Assembly (NCBI GenBank): GCA_963575745.1
Contig: CAUYUJ010022093.1
Span: 134,001-198,000 of the forward strand
Length of the DNA stretch: 64,000 bases
Source: Prorocentrum cordatum
Lineage: Eukaryota; Sar; Dinophyceae; Prorocentrales; Prorocentraceae
Reading direction: 5' to 3'
Shown here: one piece after another, positions 9,804 through 20,784 of the stretch
Position numbering within the stretch: the first letter of the stretch is position 1
Layout: each line of letters begins with the position of its first letter
Notes under the pieces: generated by a model
The model's database searches: none
Told to the model about the DNA's origin: nothing
What the model saw: only the letters and a program-made list of their open reading frames with translations
Made by a program: the position numbers and the translations under genes

Positions 9804-10779
9804 TCATGCACTAGTCTGACCCCGACTCTGCTCCGTGACGGCACGTAGCCCATGGCGCCACATTCTCCTTGCTACGAAGCGAGTTGGACACAGTTCGCCA
9901 CCTCGCACGGGGTCAGACACGGCCGCCGAGGGTGCAGGAGGGGGCACCGTCGCGACTGCAACTGGGCCCCCGCCCTCGAGCAACCTTCGGGAGGCATCTT
10001 CTGCGGCCCCGAACGAATCATCAAACAGGTCCGCTCCAGGCGCCGAATTCGGCGCGCCTGGAGCGACATCATTGCCTTCCCACCCCGCCGTCCACACGTC
10101 CCCCCGCCCACCAGACTCCCTAGCAGCGATCTTAGCCCTCAGTGAGGCCAAGCACTCCAGAAAGGTCGAGCTCGAGGGGATGACGTGCACCCGCGAAGCG
10201 GTAGAGAAGGCACATATTTGCGGCCCCGAGGCAGGTCGCTCTGGGGCCGCGCAAGAAACTGGAACATTACGCTGGGGGTGCAGGCCCCCCTTGAACCTGC
10301 TTAGCACGTTGCCCCCCCCGCTGTGTTCCTTCGGATTACATCGGACGGCCAAGTTGCGCACCTTCTCTTGAGAGTAGCTCCCGCATATCATGCAAAAGAC
10401 AAGGGGCAATTTTTCATCGCCCACCTGGGCGCTGGCCAGCTTGTGGCCGTGGCCAGGGGCCTCTGACAACAACCTCTGCAGATTGTGAGAGAGGTCTTTA
10501 CAGCCCACCTCGGGTCTACCCTGGAGGTCCCCCCCAAAGAAACTTAAACACTTAATACATCTGTGGCCCCGCAGCCACTGCTCCCAGTCGTGCCAACTGG
10601 TGGCTCGCGCCAAGAACTTGCGCTGGCGCTCGCGCCTCGGCGGGCGCTGGTGGTGCACCCTCGGGAAACAAGGCCAAACATTCGCGACGATTCGGGCCGC
10701 CGTCTCCAGGCTCTCTATCGAGTCCTCAAGCTGCTGCCACTCGGCAGGCGACGGCCTGGGATGCAGGTCGAGAGCTCCT
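9804..10779 (-). pseudogene. LINE C-terminal region with Cys-rich motif
   Basis: Reads EWQQLEDSIESLETAARIVA (about 10740-10680), then a basic stretch, HRCIKCL, and FCMICGSYSQEKVRNLAVRC followed by LSRFKGGLHPQ. The CxxCGxY...R..L...C plus LxRxxxGxHP arrangement is one I associate with the extreme C-terminus of dinoflagellate LINE polyproteins; that is from family memory, not a search. The last 150 residues are Pro/Ala/Ser-rich. The frame joins the upstream RNase H frame if one A is dropped from the AAAA at 10782-10779. Confidence 0.7.
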
Positions 10780-11532
10780 TTTGCCTCGATCCGCTCGCCA
10801 GTTGGCCTGGCCCACCCATCTTTCAGACAGGGGCAGCTGCTCAGTATCTTCTAACTCCCTGTGGGCTGGCGTGTGCACAGCTGGGGCATACTCGTTTCTC
10901 TGCATGTGGAACAAGGCCCCTCGTCTCAAACCCCAATATCGTTGCTTGGCCGACGCCTAGCTGGATGGGCTCATGTTGTGTAACTTGACCGCATTCATGC
11001 AATCGCTATACAGCGTCGGTCCGTTCTGGGGAACGTAGATAGGGAGCAGCGCCAGCTGTAACTGTTCAGCCGCTTGACTAGTGCGAGGTAAGCTGGGCCA
11101 CACGACTCCCCTCGCTACATATTGGTGCACCCCCTCCGCATCAAAGAACACCCACGCATGCGCTGCACGGGAGAACTCACGGATGCTGTGTCTGGCACGC
11201 GAGCCGTCCCCCGCCTGCGAGAATGGAGACCCATCGGAATCCTCACATGGAACCTTTTGCCCATTCATGTCGAACAACTCTGGCTCGTGCACCTCCGAAA
11301 GAGCTGGCCATTCGGCTGCGGGGTGCTGGAGATTGAGAGCCTCGAAAACATGCGCGCCCCTGCTCTGGGCGCGCTCGAGGAAGCTGGCGGGGACGTCTGC
11401 TGCCTGCCTCGCATCGAGTACATCCGGATGCTGGCAGCGAAAGAGTCGATGTCCTACCGGGCCTGGCGCCTGGCACAGTGGGCAGAGGCCTGGGGCGATG
11501 TGCCCCGAACGTTGGGCCCGATCCTCGTCCAA
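10780..11532 (-). pseudogene. LINE zinc knuckle and RNase H domain, with in-frame TAG
   Basis: The N-terminal part contains LCPLCQAPGPVGHRLFRCQH (Cys-x2-Cys-x7-His-x4-Cys). It is followed by an RNase H-like fold: HAWVFFDAEGV, SQAAEQLQLALLPIYVPQ and TLYSDCMNAVK hold the expected acidic positions. A TAG at 10959-10957 interrupts the domain, after which the same frame continues with VHTPAHRELED and WVGQANWRADRGK, matching the last RNase H block. The frame meets the RT frame near CCAAAGG at 11529-11535, where one base appears to be missing. Confidence 0.7.
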
Positions 11533-13057
11533 AGGCCGTCGCAGAAACGCGCCATCACCAAATGCTTACCCTGTGTATTCAAATTGATCCTTTTGACCCC
11601 AACCTTGGTGATTGTCTTAATGGGTTCCACGCAAACACGGGTGCCAGGGGTCCAACCGAGCTTTTTGCTTAAAACCCGCTCGTGGTGCCTCTGGACCCCC
11701 AGGCTCAGCCAGCGGCTAACCATGGACGGGGTGGTGTACAGCAAGGAGATCTCCACGCCATTATCATCGCGCCAGTCTAACGGGGTGCGCGCTTCCCACC
11801 CGATGCGCTTCAAAGACAAGTGCGTTCTACTGATGGGCCCTTTGCTCTTAACCCAGGAGTTGCCAGTTTGCGGGGCGGCCCGCAACATGCTGCACAACTC
11901 CTGCGCGGAGAAAAAGGAATGCTCGGGTCGCGTGGCCGCCGCCCAGACAGCATGAGCCCACGCCAGAGCAGGAGCTATCATGCCCCGCCAGAGTGGGTCG
12001 CCAATCAACGCCGTTTTGGCCCTCAAGGAGACGCCGGCATGCCTCGGGGCCTGCCGCGACAACATCGCACTTCGCGCGCGCTTGAGTTCGGCGTCGCCCA
12101 TGCCGACGACCGCGCCGCCAAAAGCCATCCCAAAGTTGACCCCCGCGGTGTGTATTTTGCCTAGTCGGAAACGTTCTCTAGGCAGGGACTTGCGATACTT
12201 ACGCAAAATACGGCGTCTGCGGATCATGTTCTTAAAGCGCGCCCTTCTCTCACTAAGGCGCCCTTTCCTGCACCTCTCGCCCCCGGGGGCCAGGTCGCAT
12301 CCTAAGGTCGCCATGTGGGTCCGAACATCTCCCGCCAGTTTTCCGAGCCGCTGTCCGAGGTTACAAGCGACGCTGGGGGAACATCCAAAAGTCATTGACG
12401 TATCTTGAGCAAGCTTCACCCCTATCTCCTGCGTGGAAACTTGGTGCAAGTCCTTCGCTGCCTCCGACAGACGCTGGGTGACTTCGGCCTCGAGGCCGTG
12501 CGACGACGCCGCGTCGTCGCCCACGTGCGATGCCAGGTCGATGTCGGGGTTGCGCGCCGCAAATCCGTCGAAGAGCTCGAGCGCATGTACTCGCGCGAAA
12601 ATGTCATTAACAATTGGCCCAGCTGGCAGCCCGCTCTCGGCGTGCAACACCGCCAGCGCATGGTCCGTGCCTAAGCGGAGTATCATAGGCCCTCTCCAGG
12701 AGTTATGCGTCGCTTTGAGGATCACAGGGTCCAACCCCGCACGGCGCCCGCGGTCCTTGAGGACCTTGAGATCGAAGCTTTCGTAGTACTTCGACCCATC
12801 CCAAGAGAAACCCGCAATGACCCCGCCTTCGGCCACTCGGGCCTCCGCTTTGACCGCCTCGTTCCACGCGCTGCCTTCCGCCGACTTCCCCGCTCCGAAA
12901 GCCCAGTGCCGTCGGGGGTGGCGGTCATTAAAAGACATCAGTCTGGGGCGGCACATTCGCTCCCAAAGCCTAACAGGGGACGAGCGCAGCAGAATCGGGC
13001 GCAACCCCCCTTTGGGTTTCTCAAGGAGGGGGAAGAGCATCCAGCATAGGGCCTCGG
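11454..13057 (-). pseudogene. LINE reverse transcriptase, palm and thumb
   Basis: Within the 528-residue open frame from the ATG at 13040: KPKGGLRPILLRS (residues 8-20), motif A as FSWDGSKYYESF (Asp81), motif B as SGLPAGPIVNDIF (136-148) and motif C as ASHVGDDAASS (Asp175, Asp176; usual FADD/YADD replaced by HVGDD). The catalytic Asp set is therefore kept. The preceding residues PEALCW are in this frame just upstream of the ATG, so the ATG is probably internal to a longer polyprotein. The frame breaks from the upstream part at the T6 run (plus-strand A6 at 13058-13063). Confidence 0.85.
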
Positions 13058-14026
13058 AAAAAAGAGCCCCAGCTTCTCAACGCACTGGAAAACGCAAGCG
13101 AGGCGCTCCAGTCCCTCTTCCGATCTGCAAGCGAACTGTCGCACGTGCACCCCGTCCAGGGATTGAGCCGCGTGCGTCGAGAACATCTTGGAGGCGGCTC
13201 TCAATTCCGCCGCCGTCGCTCGTCCGAAACAATGTCTGTCGGGAACGTCCACAGGCGGAGGGGTGCTAGTAGCGTTCCAGAACCCTCCTAAAACATCAAC
13301 TTCACGAGCCAGCATCACACGGGGGCCCGACGAGAAAATCCCAGGACTGGCCTCTATCACCGTCGGTTGCCACTGCGCCTTCAATCTGGTTAAACGGTGC
13401 ATCTTACGAGCCGAGCCCGACAAAGCTTCCGTCTGCCACCGGTCCCAACTTTGTTTGGATTTACGGTCGAGCCCGTCACGGGCCCCCTGCAAATCTTCGG
13501 CCCAGCAGTCTTCCAGAGTCTCCGAGCAGCGTTCCGTCCACCCAGCAAGCGCAACAAGATCCTGCGGCCACGCCGCCGCGAGTTCTCGCGCCTTGCGGAC
13601 AGTGGGGTCAAGCCTCGGCGACAGGCCTTCAGCTTCAAACGGCTGGGACATGATGCGCACCAGATTCGCAGCAGCTTCGACCTCGGAATGATCCACGAAG
13701 TGATCGCCTTGCGTCAACAATCGCAGGCTGGTAATGCGAAGATCAGCCATTCCTTGCTGCAGCCACACCCATCCCTCCCCAATGCGCACTTCATCCCCCT
13801 CCTTGCATCTCGGGGGGGTGAGAGCGGGCGCCCATTTAGCCTGTAACTGTTTACCTTTCAAACCTTTACGCTTAACGGTGACCCCCATTCGGCTTTCCAG
13901 CTCTAACTCCATAGTGTCCAAGAAAATTCTCCGGGCCTGATCCAGGATCCCAACTGACCGCAATCTCATCGTAATCAGTTCTACGGTTGGCCTCATCAGC
14001 CACCGCGCGAGCCACGGACCAATCAA
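13058..14026 (-). pseudogene. LINE inter-domain region and RT N-terminus
   Basis: Contains the linker between endonuclease and RT. The end, THAAQSLDGVHVRQFACRS and CVEKLGLFF, is the usual lead-in to RT motif 1 and passes into the RT frame by a one-base change in the T6 run. At the other end, IDWSVARAVADEANRR in a second frame gives way to QARRIFLDTMELELESRMG near 13945, so another frameshift lies there. Confidence 0.65.
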
Positions 14027-14079
14027 TCGGGGGAAGGGGTGGGTTCCATGGGCAACTCAACTGGCAATTTCTGGTGGGC

Positions 14080-14855
14080 ATGATAAACTAGTTGCCTAGG
14101 CTTCGCAACCCCAGGCCTAAAACAAAGTTGAACAGGCCGATGGGGCTTCTTGGGCCATGCGCCGTCGACCTCCGTAGCCTCCACGGAGCTTGCAGAAGGC
14201 CGCCGACGCCAGGAAATAATCAATCTTGGTGTTCGCTTTGTGTAGCACATGTCGCTATCTGAGGCTGCATGATGACCATGGATGCTTTTCGTGGCGTGCC
14301 CGGCGCCTCCGCCACCGCTGCCGAAAAGTTCCAACCTGCAGCGAACACCGATAGATTCACGCCTTCCAGCGTCGCACCTGCATGCTTTAAAATGTGGAGG
14401 TTCCTCTTGCTGAGGCCCTCGCTGGTGTACATGGGCGCGCATCCTGCAAGAAGTTCTGGCCATCCAAAGATGTCGATCGTGGCAAACGTGAGACGGTGCG
14501 GAACCAGGACCCCCCTGAGTAGCTGTTTAGGCCGTCGAAGACCTATCGCGGCACGGGCCAGGATCGCCACTCCCCCAGACGTTTGCCCACCAGCACACTT
14601 AACTGACGGCGTGCACAGCATATTCCACCCCAAACTCTTGGCCGTAGATGTGCGTACAGCAAGATCTTCATCGACAATACCCACTTCTTGAGCGAACGCC
14701 ACGAGCGCCTGTGTACTCGCTAATCTCTTCTTGAGAGTGCCCCAGCTGTTGCCATTATACGTTTCAAACGCATGAGCCTGACCGTCAAAGTCGGCTGGGG
14801 CGGCGGACTTTGGCGGAAAGCCAACTCCGGGGCAGAAACGCGCAACCCCGTGCAC
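14080..14855 (-). pseudogene. LINE APE-type endonuclease domain, frameshifted
   Basis: Reads FETYNGNSWGTLKKRL (Asn of the TxNxxSW block), LVAFAQEVGI (catalytic Glu), TSGGVAILARAAIG, then FAAGWNFSAAV where GDWN/GDFN is expected; the Asp is Gly here. The C-terminal block is split over three frames: ATCATQSEHQ, then NTKIDYFLASAAF (the diagnostic IDYFL block) at about 14200-14230, then VEATEVDGAWPKKPHRPVQL. Loss of the Asp plus two frameshifts suggests the domain is dead. Confidence 0.75.
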
Positions 14856-15224
14856 TTAGGTCCTGGCTCAGACCTTACTACACGCTCACAACCAAATGGC
14901 CTGGACGGCCCAAAAACTTAGATTCGCTGAGGTGGTCCGGCCTCGCTCGCGAGCTCGCGCTCGCCAAAGCCGCCTCCTTGACCATGCGCTGGCGCATCTG
15001 GCAAGTACCGCGCCACCTTCAAATCCCAGCACTGCTGCGTCGCGAGCCCGTCGTCGTCGCAGCGCCACACGGTTCTGGTTGTGTCGTGACTACTCCAGGC
15101 TGTTTATCTTCATCGCTTCCGATAAAACATGTGGGCGAGTTGCCCATGTCATTGGTTGTGGGCCATGTCCCTGCTGCCCACGATGGGCGAGCGTCAAAGG
15201 GACGACGTCTTGGGCTTCTTGAGC

Positions 15225-16247
15225 TTAGCCCCATGAGGGCCTGGGTGAAGGCACGCGCGTCACCTCTGTGCTTCCCCAGAAGGCCTCCGCAGCGGCCTCG
15301 TCAGAGAAGGCGTCGCCCATCTCCGCATCAGGTGGGGTGGGGGCGTCGGCTCCCCCATTTGCGGGACTGCTAGAACCTGACTGAGTACGAGCGCCAGCAG
15401 CAGCGTAGTGCGACATGAACAACTTCGCGAACTCCTGGAACTCACTCGAGGCCAGCATGGCCTTGAGCTCATCCTTGCCTTCGAGCAACTCCTCAGGCAG
15501 GTTGAGCTCCAGCGGCGGAACCTTCTCTTCAGCAGCAGCAGCACCAGGAAAGGACTGTACATGCTGACGTTGAAGTTCTGCCACCTCTGCCTCGGCTGCG
15601 GCCTGCCACGACTTGATCTCATCTGTCTTGGCGTTGAGCTCCGCGAGCAGTTTGACATGCTCCTCCAGCCCCCCCTTGACCTTCTCGAGCTTCGCCGACG
15701 CACGCGCCAACCTGTGGCCCACATTGGTGTGCTGGGTGATGCTCGGCTTCCTGCTCTCGATCTCGGCGCGCGCCATCTTGAGCTTCCCCTCCAGCACCGT
15801 GCGCGCCTCTGCGGTGCCCTCGCCTTTGCCGCATCCTTTGATTGCCAGCTCGACCTCCTGGGCCCTCGCCTGTAGGCCATCCTGTTCATCTCTGCCTCCA
15901 CCGTTTGAGTGGCTGCGTGGTGCTGTGCCGCCCCCCTGGGTGCCGGCCGCGCGGTGTTGCTTGCCGTCGCCCATGAGCTGGCCGATCCGCTTCTGCATTG
16001 CAGCGATCTGGGACACCAACTTGGCATCGCGCTTGGATCCTGCAGCGGGCAGTCGCCCTTCAGGAGGATCAGCGCGATCGCGGCGCCCACCGCCAGCGCC
16101 GAGCGCCTTGGCGCGCTGCAGTGCGTAGGAGGGCGCTCTCGCTCCGCAGCGGCACCGCAGCCTGCGCGCCCAATTGCTGGTGAGCCCGCAGCCCTGGCAC
16201 GCCCAAAACGGCGTCTTGGGCCCGCGGACCACGTCCCATCCATCCAT
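15225..16247 (-). CDS. LINE ORF1: zinc ribbon plus coiled coil (340 aa)
   Basis: Intact open frame. Residues 14-35, FWACQGCGLTSNW...CRCG (Cys17, Cys20, Cys32, Cys34), look like a RanBP2-type zinc ribbon, a single-stranded nucleic-acid or protein binding module. Residues about 85-240 are Gln/Glu/Lys/Ala-rich with heptads (QIAAMQKRIGQLM, RASAKLEKVKGGLEEHVKLL) and are probably a coiled coil. The C-terminal 80 residues are acidic and Ser/Pro-rich. The start ATG at 16247 lies 150 bases after the SL relict, fitting a short 5' leader. The about 370 bases down to the endonuclease hold no clear coding. Confidence 0.75.
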   Translation of the reverse strand: MDGWDVVRGPKTPFWACQGCGLTSNWARRLRCRCGARAPSYALQRAKALGAGGGRRDRADPPEGRLPAAGSKRDAKLVSQIAAMQKRIGQLMGDGKQHRAAGTQGGGTAPRSHSNGGGRDEQDGLQARAQEVELAIKGCGKGEGTAEARTVLEGKLKMARAEIESRKPSITQHTNVGHRLARASAKLEKVKGGLEEHVKLLAELNAKTDEIKSWQAAAEAEVAELQRQHVQSFPGAAAAEEKVPPLELNLPEELLEGKDELKAMLASSEFQEFAKLFMSHYAAAGARTQSGSSSPANGGADAPTPPDAEMGDAFSDEAAAEAFWGSTEVTRVPSPRPSWG

Positions 16248-16398
16248 GGAGACCGCTGTGAGTCTGCGGTCGGTACCCTCAATGCGCCGAAGGGCGCGAG
16301 GTGCTCCTCCAAGGGCTCACTGAAAGCCTGAAAGCAAGGGGGCCTTGAGCCGCCCCCTTTGCTGCAATCGAGCTCCAACGGCGGGGGCCACGTTGGAA

Positions 16399-16419
16399 CT
16401 TGAGCCTCAATGGCTACGG
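16399..16419 (-). other. Relict dinoflagellate spliced leader, 5' end of LINE
   Basis: The minus strand reads CCGTAGCCATTGAGGC then TCAAG. The known dinoflagellate SL has TT in place of the GA, so 19 of 21 positions match. It lies on the same strand as the LINE, 150 bases upstream of ORF1. The simplest reading is that a trans-spliced LINE transcript was reverse-transcribed and inserted. Confidence 0.75.
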
Positions 16420-17537
16420 GCATATGCAAAACACGAGAATTACCCAACCACAACATTATTCAATGTATACAAAACCTTTTGATATAGCACTGCCAACCAC
16501 GTCAACTTTTCTAATATGTGGAAGTATTTCTTTATCTTAAGTTGAATTAGTTCTAACGCATTTGGAAATACACGCATAATGAAATTGTGGGTTTCACATT
16601 TAAAAATGTGCATGCGGGATTTGAATTGGAATTGCGTTTGCGACTGAGACCTTGCGCGGGGGATTGGAGTGAAAACGGGTGCAAACCGAGAAGAGGATTA
16701 TTTTGTTGTCAAATAATTTTCGTTGAATGCGTCAGTCCACAGCACACGTAAGTAAGGTTATTTTTTGTTTGTATGTATGTATGTGTATATATATATATAT
16801 ATATATATGTATTATATATTATATGTGTAAATGTATATAAGGAAATGGGGGTTATAAGGGAAGCGGGGGAACATGCAGTATAACAAAAGGCAGGGACAGC
16901 CGCCATACGCCCAAAGAGGGGGAGCATGGAGGAGCAACCGTCGTCGTCGTCGGAGTAGAAAGAAAAAAGGATGAAGAAGAGTTCGAGGGGGAAGAGGATG
17001 AGGAGGAGGAGGACATGAACGATTGCGAGGACGAGAAGAAATCATAATCCTTCAAAAACAAAAGGGATATCAATGCTTTGTGCTTTTTCGCTTTAGGGCC
17101 GTCTTAGGCCATCTTGGACGTTCTAACGGCCCGCGCAACCCCTCGTCCAAGTTGGCGGGGAGGGGTAGGTGAAAAGGTAATCCCCCCCGAAGGGAAAGAA
17201 AAAGGGTTAGCAGCAGAAACGCTTTAGACGATCTACTCCCTAAAGGGCTGCTGGGATTTTTCTGTGTCGATGCAATCTGCTATCTCTTTTGTACCGGAAC
17301 GGAAGATACTGGGTAAATATATGCGTTGAAAAAGTATAATGAACACAAACAGGAAACGACAAGAACAAAAAACGGCACCAAAATTGTCAAAAACATGCAA
17401 CAATCTTTTGCTGATCGCATCCGGTTCTACAAGATAAAATATGATTTGGTTCATGCGCATTTTGGAATTGCCTCACCAATCAATGAATGAAAACCGAAAC
17501 TCGTATGTGTGGATGCGGAACCGGATCATGGTGTAAT
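16420..17537. other. No gene; AT-rich spacer with (TA)n and satellite fragment
   Basis: A (TA)n run lies at about 16788-16826. At 17043-17100 the string CCTTCAAAAACAAAAGG... and TTTTTCGCTTTAGGGCCG matches the AT-rich unit embedded in the CAAGANGGCC satellite (compare 33727-33790). The rest is non-coding. Confidence 0.6.
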
Positions 17538-18815
17538 CGGAGGTTGCGGGGTGAGATCGAGGTGGAACGGAGAGCCCCCCTACCGGGAAATCGATTTTGG
17601 TTTCGTGTTCGTGCGTGCCGTGCGGGCGAAGCGAAGCTGCGTGGGCGGGCGAGAGAAAGTCTCCTGTGGCTGAGGCGCGGCCGGACCAAATGACTCTCTT
17701 CCGGGCGGCCGGTGGCCCGCGGTGTCCCGCCGGTGTCCCGCTGGTGTCCCGTGTGGCTGAGGCGCGCCCGGACCAAATGACTCCCTTCCGGGCGGCCGGT
17801 GGCCCGCGGTGTCCCGCCGGTGTCCCGTGTGGCTGAGGCGCGGCCGGACGAAATGACTCCCTTCCGGGCGGCCGGGGAGGCGCGGTGTCCCGCCGGTGTT
17901 CCGCCGGTGTCCCGTCGGTGTCCCGATGATGATGTTGATGATGATTAGGATGATGATTCTGATGATGATGGTGATGATGATGGTGATAATGATGATGATT
18001 TTGATGATGGCGATGATGATGATGATGTTGATGTTGGCTGATGATGATGATGATGACGTCGATTGCGAGATCGATTGTGATATCGGTAGTGAGACCGAAT
18101 GTGAGATCGATTGTGCGATGCTGATGGTGATGATGGCCTTCATGGTGTTGATGTCTGTGATTATGATGACGACATGGGTGATGATGATGATGATGATGGT
18201 GATGCTGCTGATCATGATGAATACGATGATGATGATGCTGATGATGATGTTGATGGTGATGTCGATAATGATGATGATGTCGCCGTTGACAGTGAGCGGG
18301 GCGGCCGTGCTGCCGATTTTGCGCAGCGAGTCTTCGTGCCGACTGGCATGGGCGGAGACGCGGAGAGAGCGGCATGTGTGTCGAGCGGCATGGTGGGATC
18401 GTGTGGGAGATAGTGAGACCGGCCGAGAGAGATCGATGATGAGATCGATTGTGAGATCGATGGTGAGATTGATCGAGTGAGATCGATGAGTGAGACCGAT
18501 AAAGAGATCGATAGTGAGATCGATAGTGCAAGAGGGGGCGCGGGCTGCGCCAAGCTTTGCCGGCGCTTCAGTCTTCTGTGGCCAAATGGCGCCGTTAGCT
18601 GCCGTTGCGCAAGTTGGGCAGGTTCCCACGGGGAGGGCCGAATGGTACGAAGGCGCCAAAGAGCAAAGGGTGACGTAAACAACTCGACACCAACGCTCCC
18701 AAGAGCGAGCGGCAACGCAACTATCTCCACTGGCACTGTCACAACATTCACCACTGTTGCCCATTGCTGGGCCCCTCCCCCCCCAACGTCCTTATCACCC
18801 GCAGGGTGGTCGTAT
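17538..18815 (+). mobile_element. Composite minisatellite element, copy 1
   Basis: Begins CGGAGGTTGCGGGGTGAG and ends CTTATCACCCGCAGGGTGG then TCGTAT. The order inside is a conserved head (17538-17700), GGTGTCCCG nonamers with GGCGCGGCCGGACCAAATGA blocks, a GATGAT tract (about 17920-18280), TGAGATCGAT undecamers (18420-18530), then a unique about 260-bp tail (TTGCCGGCGCTTCAGTCTTC ...). Copies 2 (20785) and 4 (46637, opposite strand) share both ends. The final CACCC-GCA-GGGTG is a small hairpin. No transposase is encoded, so it is a non-autonomous element of unknown class. Confidence 0.75.
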
Positions 18816-20784
18816 AGGTAGAATACGGAAGCCCACGTGAATGGATATCAAAAACCAATGAAGATAGATAAGAAAACCGATAAGAATGCAAACGGACATA
18901 TATGAATATAAATACCAAAACCGATGAACATGGATAGGGAAACGGATAATATATATATATATACATAAACGGCAAAAGCGGATACAGAACAATTTCTTTG
19001 AATACGAAATCGATGTTTAAATATTGAATCCTTCGCCGTAACAAAATGACTTAAGAATTTTATGTAACACCGCCACTTGCCATACCCACGGCGGCAATGC
19101 CTGGAATGTATTGGGGAATGAAAGCAGGGGGGCCAGGTAACTATAACGCCACGGGCCATTCAACCTTCAATCAAAAATAAAAAGCAAAATTGCCCCAGCA
19201 GCACGTGAGCCGCCATCTTCAATTGGAGATCCCAAACGTTAAATGCTTGCGCTTGCGACCCATGGCTCCCGGACGCACACCTAACGAACGGCAGCAACAA
19301 ATGCTCAAAGGCCAAAAATCATCCATTATGGCACTGGTCATTTTAATCAATTCTCTTCATTCTTCTACAAAATTAAAAATAATAAAAAATGTAGCCCCGG
19401 GGGAATGCTTGGTCTGGAATTGCATTGGAATAAATTCCAATTCATGCCGGTCAAGTGTGATATCAACCTCCTAACGCGGTCTGGGACATCAATTATATCT
19501 GAAAATTCCAGAGCATCTTTGGGAGCTACGCTTTCGACCACTGGGCAAGTTCACGGAGAATTGGGAAAAATATTAGCTGTAACGTATGGCGAATTTTGTC
19601 GACGGAACCGTGCCTGGAACCACAGCCATTAACACCGCTAGGAAAATCTAAATTTTTCAGGCCCTAGTGAGGTCATGTACTTATTGAATTCGGCATGGAT
19701 TAACAACATCAACCGTCGATTGCTAAGTGGCTTTCAAGCGAACTCTGACCTCTATCCAACCAGCCACTGACACATGCACCAAAACTGTAGGCAAACCCAA
19801 GCATGAATATGCAAAATGTTCATGACGCTATCGTGCCGCATTTTCCCACTGAGGACGCTGTAATGCAATGTGTTAGTGAGCCAATTGCTTGGCACAAATT
19901 TGCATTGAATTTCGTCTCCCTCCCTCCTCCTACCCTTCCTCCGCCTCCCCCACCCTCTCTTCTTCTCCCCCCTCCCCGGCCAGAAACAAACGATGTGAAT
20001 CAATAATTGTCGGCACGTCGCCGCTCCCGCAAGGCGGAAGGAACAAACGCACTGTCTCGCCTTTCTGCCCACGCGCTCCGGCGTATGACTCGATCGACCG
20101 ACCGAGGGAGGGGGGAGGGAAAAAAGAACGCGGACGGGAAAAAGCACGAGGAGAAAGGTGACGCTGCTGGCGTGGGGTAATTATACAAGGTTGGAGATAA
20201 GATTTGGTTTTATACCATGCTTTGATGCTGAAATATTCAGATGGGGTGAATTCCAGTCAACTCTAAGATGGATCTTTTTGCTGGGCATGCGAATCAGACG
20301 CCAATTCTTGAATGATAGACAGGGCGCTACGAATTACGGACTGCGCGGAATATAAACCGCATGCACCAAAATAAAAACCAAATATTGAATCGCAAACCTC
20401 ACAAGACGGAATCAATAATAAAGACGATAGGATCAGACACCGCCAGAAACAATTTTCAATTTTTGTAGTAAAGCGGTCCTGAATATTTCTGGATTTCGTC
20501 TTCTCGAAATATTATTCAACATTCGGCGATGACGTGCACGACGACAAAATGCCTTTGGATATGCGTTTTCTACAACGACAAACACATTTCAAAGCGTACG
20601 GGGAACTACTAAAATATGTTTGAGTTTGTTACCCCGTAAGGCACGATGTGGCTTCGTGAGGTATTTACAGAAATTACAAAAAAATCCGATGGAATTTGAT
20701 GCTCAGAATGTGAGGCATTCGCCCAAAACTCGTTCAAACACGTGAGAACGTTTTTTTCAACCAATACACGACAAATTTTGCAAT
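18816..20784. other. No gene recognised; degenerate repeats and spacer
   Basis: 18830-18990 has degenerate AAACGGAT/AAACCGATNA units. 19030-20780 is non-coding by eye, with a C/T-rich tract at about 19918-19980 and mixed AT-rich sequence after it. Confidence 0.4.

Larger units (their letters stand above)
9804..16419 (-). mobile_element. LINE (non-LTR retrotransposon), zinc ribbon-EN-RT-RNase H, degenerate, with 5' spliced-leader relict
   Basis: A 6.6-kb element read on the minus strand: SL-like 5' end (16419-16399), ORF1 (16247-15225), endonuclease (about 14855-14080), RT (about 13640-11540), zinc knuckle and RNase H (11532-10780), and a C-terminal Cys-rich region ending at 9804. At least six frame changes and one in-frame stop interrupt it, several at homopolymers, so it is either inactive or reading errors are present. 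LINEs copy themselves by target-primed reverse transcription; the SL implies the source transcript was trans-spliced. The 3' end and target-site duplication were not found. Confidence 0.85.

Noticed and set aside
10780-11532. TAG at 10959 as a real end of a shorter LINE protein
   Set aside because: The same frame continues with the last RNase H block (VHTPAH and ANWRADRGK), so the stop is a disruption rather than the natural end.
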